NCBI GenBank assembly: GCA_038230975.1
Contig: JBBRMF010000138.1
Location: forward strand, 1-13,411
DNA from: JANXVV01 sp038230975
GTDB lineage: Bacteria > Planctomycetota > Phycisphaerae > Tepidisphaerales > Tepidisphaeraceae
Length of the DNA: 13,411 nucleotides
Reading direction: 5' to 3'
Shown: in pieces, positions 7,558 through 13,385 of the stretch
Numbering within the stretch: the first letter of the stretch is position 1
Layout of the letters: every line of letters starts with the position of its first letter
The notes under the pieces: model-generated
What the model was told of the DNA's origin: nothing
The model's database searches: none
The model's input: only the letters and a program-made list of their open reading frames with translations
Translations under genes and position numbers: made by a program

Positions 7558-7719
7558 CTACTTGCCTGCATCTTTGACTTTGTTGCCTGCTTTTTTCATT
7601 GCATCGCCGGTCGCTTTGGCAGCATCTTTCGTCTTATCAACGACCTTGGCGCCCATTTCCTTGGTCTTGTCGGCCGCTTTGTCGATGCCATCTTTCATTT
7701 TGTCCTTCATGTCACTCAT
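7558..7719 (-). CDS. 53-residue Lys/Asp/Ala-rich LEA-like small protein
   Basis: The protein is almost entirely Lys, Asp, Ala, Met, Gly and Thr, with a loose 11-residue periodicity (MKDKMKDGIDKAADKTKE, VVDKTKDAAKATGDAMKKAG). This resembles group 3 late-embryogenesis-abundant proteins and related desiccation or osmotic stress peptides, which fold into amphipathic helices on drying or at membranes. The start at 7719 is chosen over an upstream in-frame ATG at 7770 because a near-ideal ribosome binding site, AAAGGAG, lies 7 nt before it, and the 17 upstream residues lack this composition. It leads the three-gene stress-type group. Assignment rests on composition, not on a diagnostic motif; phasin-like or CsbD-like proteins are alternatives. 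Confidence 0.78.
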   Translation of the reverse strand: MSDMKDKMKDGIDKAADKTKEMGAKVVDKTKDAAKATGDAMKKAGNKVKDAGK

Positions 7720-7726
7720 GGTCTTT

Positions 7727-7733
7727 CTCCTTT
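7727..7733 (-). promoter_or_regulatory. Strong ribosome binding site deciding the start at 7719
   Basis: On the minus strand AAAGGAG lies 7 nt upstream of the ATG at 7719. It is the best Shine-Dalgarno match in the window, suggesting high expression, and argues against the longer reading frame starting at 7770. Confidence 0.75.
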
Positions 7734-7870
7734 CGGGAGAGCTGCTGGTTTTATTCCGAGGAGCCCGCAACGGACTCCAATGTCGGTACGCAGGTACAAC
7801 AAACGCCGTACCGTGCCCAAGATGAAATAAATTTCAAACGTGTTTTTGCGGCGACTGAATGGAGGCGGGA

Positions 7871-7927
7871 GCCAGACCCGTTCCGACAACACGGTGAAAT
7901 CCCGTGTTGTCGGCTTCCGGGTCAGGC
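7871..7927. repeat. 57-nt long imperfect hairpin
   Basis: The core arms CCGACAACACGG (7883-7894) and CCGTGTTGTCGG (7902-7913) are perfect 12-bp complements around a 7-nt loop. Outside a small internal loop, GACCCG (7875-7880) pairs with CGGGTC (7918-7923), then GCC (7871-7873) with GGC (7925-7927) past an A-A mismatch. About 21 pairs in total. It lies downstream of the membrane-protein stop (7964) and upstream of the LEA-like gene. No T-run follows on either strand, so it may be a transcript-end structure or a REP-type repeat rather than a simple terminator. Confidence 0.7.
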
Positions 7928-7963
7928 CTGTAGGGTGTAAGACTGATCGCTATTTCCAGCACA

Positions 7964-9247
7964 CTATTCATTCGATGCGGGGAGGTCGGGAGACATTATG
8001 TCCATGTCACCTGATGCCTGTGACATGGAAAGGAGATTGCGCGATGGCTGCCGTCGCAAACTGACCAGCGCGCCGATCCCTAACATCGCAAACGAGCTGA
8101 CCACCGCGATGATGCCCCACTGCATTTGAGTGTCCGGGATCAGCCGTTTGGCTTGGATGAATATCAGCCTGGCCAGCTCCAATGAGTTCCGCTGCATTTC
8201 CGCGGGGGAATTGCCGAGCCCGGCAGCCATGAGCGTACATGCGGCAATCTGCGCCGCCATCAACTGCCAGCTTTGGAAGAAGATGACCCCCAGCACGCCA
8301 GCTGAACCGGCTAACGTAAGTCGCAGCGGGGAGATCAAATGGCTACCGACATGCAGATAGAGTTGCGGCACAAAAGGCATCGAACTCAGAACCGCGACGC
8401 CCACCAGAGTCGTCTGAATACCGAGGAAGAATCTGCGCGGGAACTGCGATTGCCAGCGCGTCAGCAACACGGCGACACCCAGTAACACCGGCGCGACGTT
8501 GGCCGAGTTGAACTGCAAGGCATAGACACGATTGGCACCGCAGAGATGGACGACCAAGGACACAAACGGAAGGAAGACATAGAGTCGACCTGCCACGGTG
8601 GTCATTGAAGGGAAGCGGTGCGCGACCGCTTGAAACGCTTGTGGGGTTCGGAGCGAAACAGTTGCCAGCACCAGCATCGCCCCCGCCATCCACCAGGCGG
8701 CGTAGAGTGTCATCGTAGACAGCGCGCCTTCCTGCGGGCTGTGTTTTGCGATCTGTTTGAACACACCCGCCATAAAGAAGATGGCCGCGAACTGCAACGC
8801 GATGTACGCGAACTCCAGGGTCGTCAATCGGATCTTCAGTGTCCGCAGAATGACGGTCACTTTGATAACCGCCAACAACCAGCAGAAGAGATTGACGAGA
8901 ATTCCCCATCGCAGGTTGGCCGTGAACAACTCGGCGTTCAGGTTCGTGAGATCGAGAAGGAACAACGCCTCGACGGATAGCAACATCCACCCATCGCGAT
9001 ACTGTCCACGGCGGACCACCAGAAACAACCCCAGCGCAATCACCGCAGTCTCATAGACATTGACCGCGACGATCGATCCGAGCAATGCCGACAAATCTCC
9101 CGGCGCTGCATTGATCGCCGACAGAATCACCCGCACCCCGGCGAACATACACAAGGCACTCAGGATGAAAAAAGGGTTGCGGTCCACGATAAACCGCATC
9201 AGGGAACGGCGTGAGGAAGGCAAGGCCATCGGAAGATCGTTGCTCAT
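7964..9247 (-). CDS. Polytopic membrane protein, unknown function
   Basis: A 427-residue protein with about 11-12 predicted hydrophobic helices: approximate positions 26-44, 54-78, 85-104, 113-134, 144-163, 181-199, 222-237, 249-264, 273-292, 308-326, 328-346 and 377-396. A short basic cytoplasmic N-terminus leads into MRFIVDRNPFFILSALCMFAG (17-37, split by the first helix). This opening is familiar from planctomycete membrane proteins of unknown function. No transporter, glycosyltransferase or protease motif is visible. The polar tail after 398 is Ser/Asp-rich. The ATG at 9247 has GAGG 5 nt upstream. No partner gene is obvious; the three stress-type genes lie downstream on the same strand, 244 bp away. 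It could be an enzyme or transporter; I cannot decide. Confidence 0.8.
   Translation of the reverse strand: MSNDLPMALPSSRRSLMRFIVDRNPFFILSALCMFAGVRVILSAINAAPGDLSALLGSIVAVNVYETAVIALGLFLVVRRGQYRDGWMLLSVEALFLLDLTNLNAELFTANLRWGILVNLFCWLLAVIKVTVILRTLKIRLTTLEFAYIALQFAAIFFMAGVFKQIAKHSPQEGALSTMTLYAAWWMAGAMLVLATVSLRTPQAFQAVAHRFPSMTTVAGRLYVFLPFVSLVVHLCGANRVYALQFNSANVAPVLLGVAVLLTRWQSQFPRRFFLGIQTTLVGVAVLSSMPFVPQLYLHVGSHLISPLRLTLAGSAGVLGVIFFQSWQLMAAQIAACTLMAAGLGNSPAEMQRNSLELARLIFIQAKRLIPDTQMQWGIIAVVSSFAMLGIGALVSLRRQPSRNLLSMSQASGDMDIMSPDLPASNE
8001..8029. repeat. Perfect 10-bp inverted repeat inside the 3' end of the membrane-protein gene
   Basis: TCCATGTCAC (8001-8010) and GTGACATGGA (8020-8029) are perfect complements with a 9-nt loop. 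They lie within codons of the Ser/Asp-rich tail of the 7964-9247 gene, about 40 nt before its stop. A 10-bp stem here could stabilise the transcript's 3' end; chance is possible. Confidence 0.5.
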
Positions 9248-9642
9248 GGCAACCTCGGGTAAGGGGTGAAGGAACGGGAGGAATGATTGATCGGATCATC
9301 GAAAGGTGGGAGAGCACAAATCAAAGTATGACCAGTGCCGCTCGGCTTGGGAAGATAAATATGATTGTGAATCGAGGCACGAAGTTACAGGCAATCGGCG
9401 GGAGTTAAGCCGTTGCCGTGCTGGCTACAGTCCATTTGCACACTCCTTCCGCAACGGCCCACCGCGCGCTTAGAAACCGCGCGAGCTTCGGAAGAAGCAT
9501 TGTGCGGCCGGATGAATCCGTTGGGAGCCCATCCCTGTTTTCTCGCTTATTTCGCCTATCTGCGATGATTTTTCACGAACGCTACGTGCTGGCACCAGTT
9601 TCGCTCTTACCGAATCCCGTAGGTGTTAAACATGTGATGAAA

Positions 9643-9668
9643 AAGAGTGAGTGAAACAAGTCACTCTT
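9643..9668 (-). terminator. Weak candidate terminator, minus strand
   Basis: AAGAGTGA (9643-9650) pairs with TCACTCTT (9661-9668), an 8-bp stem with a 10-nt loop. On the minus strand the stem is followed by TT and then CATCACATG, so the T-tract is short (four Ts counting the end of the stem). No minus-strand gene is evident upstream of it. Plausible but weak. Confidence 0.25.
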
Positions 9669-9703
9669 AAATCCTGGAGCGCGGTTGGTTCCCACGGGCA
9701 GCG

Positions 9704-9728
9704 CCGCCCGCAGACGGTCTGCGGGCGG
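9704..9728. repeat. Perfect 12-bp GC-rich inverted repeat with one-base centre
   Basis: CCGCCCGCAGAC (9704-9715) and GTCTGCGGGCGG (9717-9728) are exact complements around a single G. No T-run follows on either strand. The GC-rich, nearly loopless form resembles the palindromic units scattered between planctomycete genes, so a REP-like dispersed element is the first guess. Confidence 0.65.
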
Positions 9729-9868
9729 TGTATTGTCCGGGGCGAAATAAATGATGGAGAAGTCCGCTTCAAAAAATATCCAGCGAAGTGCGTTGTGCCG
9801 AGGAGATGTGGGTGACTGATCCCCGGTTGTACGACGACTTCGCGACAAGCCTCGTTTCCTCCTCCGCC

Positions 9869-9909
9869 AAGGCTGCACGGACAATGCCCTCCGTCGTGCA
9901 GCCTTTTTT
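9869..9909 (+). terminator. Rho-independent terminator without an identified gene upstream
   Basis: AAGGCTGCACG (9869-9879) pairs with CGTGCAGCCTT (9895-9905), an 11-bp GC-rich stem around 15 nt that can pair partly further (ACGG/CCGT). The stem runs into six Ts (9904-9909). On the other strand no T-run follows. It should end a rightward transcript, yet no gene was recognised on this strand between 6343 and here. Confidence 0.8.
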
Positions 9910-9954
9910 GTGCGCTGAGTTTCTGACTTTTTTCAGCCTTCATGGCAAGGCATC

Positions 9955-9984
9955 AATGCAACAGAATGCAACAGAATGCAACAG
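9955..9984. repeat. Three perfect tandem copies of a 10-bp unit
   Basis: AATGCAACAG occurs at 9955-9964, 9965-9974 and 9975-9984 without mismatch. The 10-bp period is close to one helical turn, so the copies face the same side of the DNA, as in some iterated regulator sites. It lies about 230 bp upstream of the paralog array. A slippage-prone microsatellite is equally possible. Confidence 0.85.
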
Positions 9985-10217
9985 TTCTTGGGGTGTTCCA
10001 AAAGACAGGAATGATGCATTTTCGGAGTATCGGGTGAGATTTGTCCTAGTTTTACGGCGCGCTCGAGCATTGAAAATGACCGCGCGGAAATCATGCCTAA
10101 ACACGAGTGGATTTGACTCGGTTTTTCGCCCCAAATTCTGGGGGTACGCAACCCTTCCATCGAGATTTCGGTTTCGCTTCGTCGGCGAAATCGGAAGTTG
10201 CGCGTTAGACTACGATC

Positions 10218-10883
10218 GTGAGAAAATTGCGTCGGATCATCTTCAATTTCAATGCGTCGACGATTCTATCGCTGACCTTGTGTGTTGCGAAAGTTTGGTT
10301 CTGGACCCGGGATTTTCGCCACGGTGAACTTCTGGGTGCGGGTCACGGCAGGCGGGCTTTGTGGGTGGGCAGTGAGTACCGCTACATCACCGTGATTTGG
10401 GCCAATATTGAATCTCGCGGGGGAAACTTTGGATCTTATATGGATGAGCAAGGACGGCCATTCGATTCGCGGAATGGTTCCCGTCCATTCTCAGTTTTCT
10501 GGTGGTCGGCGTGGTTAGACGATCTATCCGATCTGTGGACGGCCGGATATCGGACGGAATTAATCGAAGCTCCCAAATTTTATGAGTGGCACGGTATCGT
10601 CTATCGCCATGCGCGGATGAAGCCGAGTGAATTTAATTTCGGGCCCGTGCAATATTTTCCATCGCAAAGTCGGAATGGATCATTAAAGGTCACCGGCATT
10701 ATCGTTCCATGCTGGATGCTCGCGATCACTTTGACGTTGCTTCCGGCGATTTGGCTAGTGCGATATCGGTTGGCGAAAACACACGATACAAAAGGGCACT
10801 GCGGACGATGTGGCTATGATCTACGCGCGACGCCGGAGCGGTGTCCGGAATTTGGTAGTGTTCCCCAAAGGGTCAATTCATGA
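10218..10883 (+). CDS. Membrane-anchored zinc-ribbon paralog 1, fourth zinc ligand lost
   Basis: A 221-residue protein, first of five tandem paralogs. A basic start (MRKLRR) precedes helix 1 (about 12-30). A Trp/Tyr-rich middle (about 45-155) follows, probably outside the membrane. Helix 2 is at about 159-181 (VPCWMLAITLTLLPAIWLV), and the C-terminal ribbon reads CGRCGYDLRATPERCPEFG (195-213). The three other ribbon-bearing paralogs have CPECG here; Phe212 replaces the fourth Cys through a single-base difference (TTT versus TGT at 10851-10853), so a complete four-Cys zinc site cannot form. The GTG start at 10218 aligns with the paralogs' MKRLWQFIFN start; no Shine-Dalgarno sequence precedes it. 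Its TGA overlaps the next ATG. Function unknown. Confidence 0.8.
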   Translation: MRKLRRIIFNFNASTILSLTLCVAKVWFWTRDFRHGELLGAGHGRRALWVGSEYRYITVIWANIESRGGNFGSYMDEQGRPFDSRNGSRPFSVFWWSAWLDDLSDLWTAGYRTELIEAPKFYEWHGIVYRHARMKPSEFNFGPVQYFPSQSRNGSLKVTGIIVPCWMLAITLTLLPAIWLVRYRLAKTHDTKGHCGRCGYDLRATPERCPEFGSVPQRVNS

Positions 10884-11374
10884 AAAAGGTCAAAAGAATC
10901 TTGTTCGGATTAATCACGCTACTGTCGCTGCTCTCGTGCTTAGCGTCACTGGGGCTATGGGTGCGAAGCGAGACTGCAGGCGACGCCGTGTGCCACTGGC
11001 AAATGTGGAACAGAAATCAAAATGGCCAGACCGATTGGAACTGGAAGTACACTCACATTTTATCCGTCGACGGGAGACTTTTGGTGACAGTTGAAAGGGG
11101 GAACTGGCCAAATTATGGCGGCCACGTCATGAATTCAGAATGGGTTGGATGGCACGGCAACGGTGGACTTCAGGAATTTTCTCGCATCGGTCTTGCATGG
11201 GAAATCAAATTAATGAGCTTTGAATTGCCGGGACACGGCGGGGCACCTTTCGTTCGAACGCAGAAAAAGTTCAGCATGCCGTACTCGATTCCGACCGTTC
11301 TTTTCTGTGCGCTACCACTTACGCGATTGATTCGTTTGATACGACGTATGGCACCGGAGAAGGTGCCGGCATGA
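10880..11374 (+). CDS. Paralog 2 of the array, lacking the zinc ribbon
   Basis: A 164-residue protein. The N-terminus MKKVKRILFGLITLLSLL aligns with its neighbours, with helix 1 at about 8-27 ending LWVRSE. The middle is rich in Trp, Gly and Asn (WNRNQNGQTDWNWKY, 43-57). A second hydrophobic segment lies near 133-150 (MPYSIPTVLFCALPLTRLI). After RLIRR the protein ends MAPEKVPA. This resembles the tail that follows the ribbon in paralog 5 (MVPEKLKT), so the CxxC...CPEC segment seems to have been removed while the end was kept. The reading frame is intact, so it is probably still expressed; AAAGGG lies about 8 nt before the ATG. Start and stop both overlap the adjacent genes by 4 bp, implying translational coupling. 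Confidence 0.78.
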   Translation: MKKVKRILFGLITLLSLLSCLASLGLWVRSETAGDAVCHWQMWNRNQNGQTDWNWKYTHILSVDGRLLVTVERGNWPNYGGHVMNSEWVGWHGNGGLQEFSRIGLAWEIKLMSFELPGHGGAPFVRTQKKFSMPYSIPTVLFCALPLTRLIRLIRRMAPEKVPA

Positions 11375-11940
11375 AGCGATTTCGGCGACTCATCTTCGAA
11401 TGGCTGACCGTGCTTTCGCTGTTGATGTTCCTGGCGACGATCCTCGTTTGCTTTCGAAGCTATGCCGTGCAAGACTCAATCCTTTGGCAGCGTTCCGATG
11501 CTCGAATGGCCATCCGCGCGTGTACGGGCTATTTCGTGGTCGACCTGAATGTTTCTGATTGGTCCGGTGCCGGGACGGGCTTTCGGTATACGAAGCAGAT
11601 CCAAGATCCCGCGGCTGTCGTCAACGCAAAATCCAGTCTGTTGGTGCTGAGTTATGGGCCGCGCGACACGATGAGTTCATGGAACAGAGGCGGTTTTTTC
11701 TGGATGCGGTGGAAAGGGGCACTTGGTAACTCCATTGCAGTCGCGGTGATCCCCGGCTGGGTGCTGATCATTGCGACGGCGCTTCTGCCATTGGGTGGGT
11801 GGATGATCCGACGCTATCGGCTTCGCACGCTTCTTCGAAACCGGGGGAGCAATCTCTGTGTGAATTGCGAATACGATCTCCGCGCCACGCCGGATCGATG
11901 CCCCGAATGCGGGACGATTCCTGACAGATTGAAAGTATGA
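11371..11940 (+). CDS. Membrane-anchored zinc-ribbon paralog 3
   Basis: A 189-residue protein. Helix 1 lies at about 10-28 (WLTVLSLLMFLATILVCF, then RSY). The middle domain (about 35-120) is predicted to be extracytoplasmic. Helix 2 lies at about 121-144 (IPGWVLIIATALLPLGGW), followed by an Arg-rich stretch and the complete ribbon: Cys163, Cys166, Cys177 and Cys180 in CVNCEYDLRATPDRCPECG. With both ends on the same side and a basic segment after helix 2, the ribbon should be cytoplasmic. GGAG/AAGG motifs lie before the ATG, which overlaps the previous stop. Signature and layout match a large planctomycete family of unknown function; sensing or protein-protein contact through the ribbon is only a guess. 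Confidence 0.85.
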   Translation: MKRFRRLIFEWLTVLSLLMFLATILVCFRSYAVQDSILWQRSDARMAIRACTGYFVVDLNVSDWSGAGTGFRYTKQIQDPAAVVNAKSSLLVLSYGPRDTMSSWNRGGFFWMRWKGALGNSIAVAVIPGWVLIIATALLPLGGWMIRRYRLRTLLRNRGSNLCVNCEYDLRATPDRCPECGTIPDRLKV

Positions 11941-12509
11941 AACGACTGTGGCAGTTCATCTTCAACGGGATTACGGTGTTGTCGCTGCTGCTATGCATTT
12001 TGACGATGGTCTTGTGGGTGCGTAGTTACAGGCGTGGCGATTACATTCGATTTGACCCCCAAGGAGATTGGGGACGTATGCATAACGCCACGCATCATTG
12101 GATGTCGATCGATTTTATCTCGATTCACGGTGAGATGGGCCTTCAATTTCACAACGGAGATGGCTGGCCTTCGGATCGGGGCATATTTCAAACACAGTGG
12201 ACATGGATCAGTAACGTTCGCATGGTCCCGCCGGGGCCAGATGCAACTATTGCTCAGAAACTTGGGATCACGCTTTTCCACGAAAAGTTGATGCGTTCAA
12301 GTGGACCGGAGGAACGGTATTCGATCGGATTGCCGTATTGGATCATCGGAGTTGCAACAGTTTTTCCCCCGGGTTTGGGAGCACGGCGATATTGGCGAAG
12401 TAAATCAATAAAACTGTTGGGTCGCTGCGATGTCTGTGGGTACGATTTGCGAGCCACGCCCGACCGCTGTCCCGAGTGCGGAACCGTCCGCGAGAAAGCA
12501 AAGGCATGA
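11937..12509 (+). CDS. Membrane-anchored zinc-ribbon paralog 4
   Basis: A 190-residue protein. Helix 1 is ITVLSLLLCILTMVLWVRSY (12-31). The middle contains SIDFISIHGEMGLQFHNGDG (57-76) and Trp-rich segments. Helix 2 is at about 130-148 (LPYWIIGVATVFPPG), in the same position as the PxW-containing helix of paralogs 1 and 3. The ribbon is complete: Cys164, Cys167, Cys178 and Cys181 in CDVCGYDLRATPDRCPECG. The first 29 bases of the gene are identical to those of paralog 5, pointing to recent duplication or gene conversion at that end. Its ATG overlaps the preceding TGA; no strong ribosome binding site is visible, consistent with coupling to paralog 3. Confidence 0.86.
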   Translation: MKRLWQFIFNGITVLSLLLCILTMVLWVRSYRRGDYIRFDPQGDWGRMHNATHHWMSIDFISIHGEMGLQFHNGDGWPSDRGIFQTQWTWISNVRMVPPGPDATIAQKLGITLFHEKLMRSSGPEERYSIGLPYWIIGVATVFPPGLGARRYWRSKSIKLLGRCDVCGYDLRATPDRCPECGTVREKAKA

Positions 12510-13153
12510 AACGACTGTGGCAGTTCATCTTCAATGCGTTGACAGTGCTTTCGCTGATTCTCTGCATTTCTACATGGTGGATGTGGGAACGAAGCGACGA
12601 ACCACAAGGCTGGTTTCGGGTCGTTGGAATTGGCAGGCTGAGTCGGCCGATCGGGATTGGCGGCGCTCAGGGCACGTTGGTTGTCGGGAGATGGAAGGAC
12701 CCTTCCTTCCGAATGCCGCTCACTCCGTATATTGAGCCGCATCAATTCGGGTCTGTCTCGCGAAAGCGGTTTGAATGTTTCTATCTGCCATTCGCGGCGC
12801 CGTTCGATCTGTTCATTCTATTGCCGCTCTTTTGGCTGTTCCCCTGGGGTCGTCGAGCGTTACGCTGGTTCTTACCGGGTGATCCAAATTCTGAAAAACA
12901 CCGCCTCGTGAGAATGTTCGCATTTCTTTGGGCGTATATCAGCATTATGAATATTTCGTGGAACTTTAAACTCCTGAAGGAATCCGATTTCCCAACTGTC
13001 TTTACGCTGGCGGCTCCGCTTCTGTATTGGCTAGTCAGCAAGAAACAAGCACGTCAGAAAATTGGACTATGTTCAGCCTGTAGCTACGACCTTCGCGCGA
13101 CTCCGGATCGATGCCCGGAGTGCGGAATGGTTCCGGAGAAATTGAAGACGTGA
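12506..13153 (+). CDS. Membrane-anchored zinc-ribbon paralog 5, extra hydrophobic segments
   Basis: A 215-residue protein. The start at 12506 is chosen over an in-frame ATG 30 bp upstream because MKRLWQFIFN matches paralog 4 exactly and its ATG overlaps the preceding stop like the rest of the array. Helix 1 lies at about 10-28. The middle is shorter than in the others, and three further hydrophobic segments follow (about 96-113, 137-152 and 164-177). The ribbon is complete: Cys189, Cys192, Cys203 and Cys206 in CSACSYDLRATPDRCPECG, with Ser replacing the usual Gly before YDL. The membrane part has thus been rebuilt relative to paralogs 1-4. The array ends here; long inverted repeats start about 40 bp downstream. 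Confidence 0.86.
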   Translation: MKRLWQFIFNALTVLSLILCISTWWMWERSDEPQGWFRVVGIGRLSRPIGIGGAQGTLVVGRWKDPSFRMPLTPYIEPHQFGSVSRKRFECFYLPFAAPFDLFILLPLFWLFPWGRRALRWFLPGDPNSEKHRLVRMFAFLWAYISIMNISWNFKLLKESDFPTVFTLAAPLLYWLVSKKQARQKIGLCSACSYDLRATPDRCPECGMVPEKLKT

Positions 13154-13194
13154 AGTTCCTGGTAGGGTCGGCTTTCGAGCTCGGGCGTCGATTG

Positions 13195-13259
13195 GGTGGC
13201 GTGGGCGTCTTGCCCGCGTTTTCTTCGGAAGAAAGCACGGGCGAGACGCCCATGCCACC
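13195..13259. repeat. 65-nt REP-like long inverted repeat
   Basis: The arms 13195-13226 and 13228-13259 are complementary over 32 positions with four departures, three of which would be G-U pairs in RNA. The core reads TGGGCGTCT-TGCCCGCG on the left and CACGGGCGAGACGCCCATG on the right. From memory, this GGCGTCTCGCCC-type palindrome is a recurrent intergenic repeat in planctomycetes. It lies 41 bp after the array's last stop and may also act as a transcript-end structure. Confidence 0.75.
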
Positions 13260-13298
13260 GTTCTTGGCTGGCTCGGCAGCGAGCTTGAGAATCAATTC

Positions 13299-13321
13299 GT
13301 GGCACGGGCTTCCAGCCCGTG
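13299..13321. repeat. Second REP-like hairpin
   Basis: CACGGGCT (13303-13310) pairs with AGCCCGTG (13314-13321) around a TCC loop, preceded by GTGG. The unit GGCACGGGCTTCCAGCCCGTG is another pattern I recall as frequent between planctomycete genes. It is a different unit from the repeat at 13195-13259. Confidence 0.7.
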
Positions 13322-13385
13322 TTGAGAGTGTTGAACTCGAATTGCCGTTGAACAACTATTACATTGTCTAAGCTGGGATTTAGGG

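Larger units (their letters stand above)
9248..10217. other. 970-bp region without a convincing gene
   Basis: None of the reading frames here shows a known motif or plausible protein composition. The sequence holds an 8-bp stem at 9643-9668, a perfect 12-bp inverted repeat at 9704-9728, a strong plus-strand terminator at 9869-9909 and a triple 10-bp direct repeat at 9955-9984. Small hairpins occur at 10104-10120 (CGAGT/ACTCG, followed by GTTTTT) and 10129-10143 (CCCCA/TGGGG). GATTTCG (10164-10170) and CGAAATC (10186-10192) form an inverted repeat just before the paralog array. A small untranslated RNA ending at the terminator is possible. I found no tRNA. Confidence 0.55.

Noticed and set aside
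7558..7770. Longer 70-residue version of the LEA-like protein
   Set aside because: The upstream ATG at 7770 lacks a comparable ribosome binding site, and the added residues do not share the composition.
8343..8990. Leftward 215-residue reading frame
   Set aside because: It is a frame-shifted shadow of the polytopic membrane protein; Arg-rich and motif-free.
9601..9700. tRNA-like sequence around CGAATCCCG
   Set aside because: No acceptor stem or anticodon arm can be formed around it.
9955..9984. CRISPR array
   Set aside because: The unit is only 10 bp, in direct contact, with no spacers and no cas gene nearby.
9788..10327. Rightward 179-residue reading frame before the paralog array
   Set aside because: It reads through a strong terminator and the 10-bp repeats and overlaps the first paralog in another frame; its composition is not protein-like.
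12254..12745. Leftward 163-residue reading frame
   Set aside because: It is antisense to paralogs 4 and 5, which have clear homology to each other.
13035..13355. Leftward 106-residue reading frame
   Set aside because: Most of it is translated inverted repeat, which often yields spurious proteins in such genomes.
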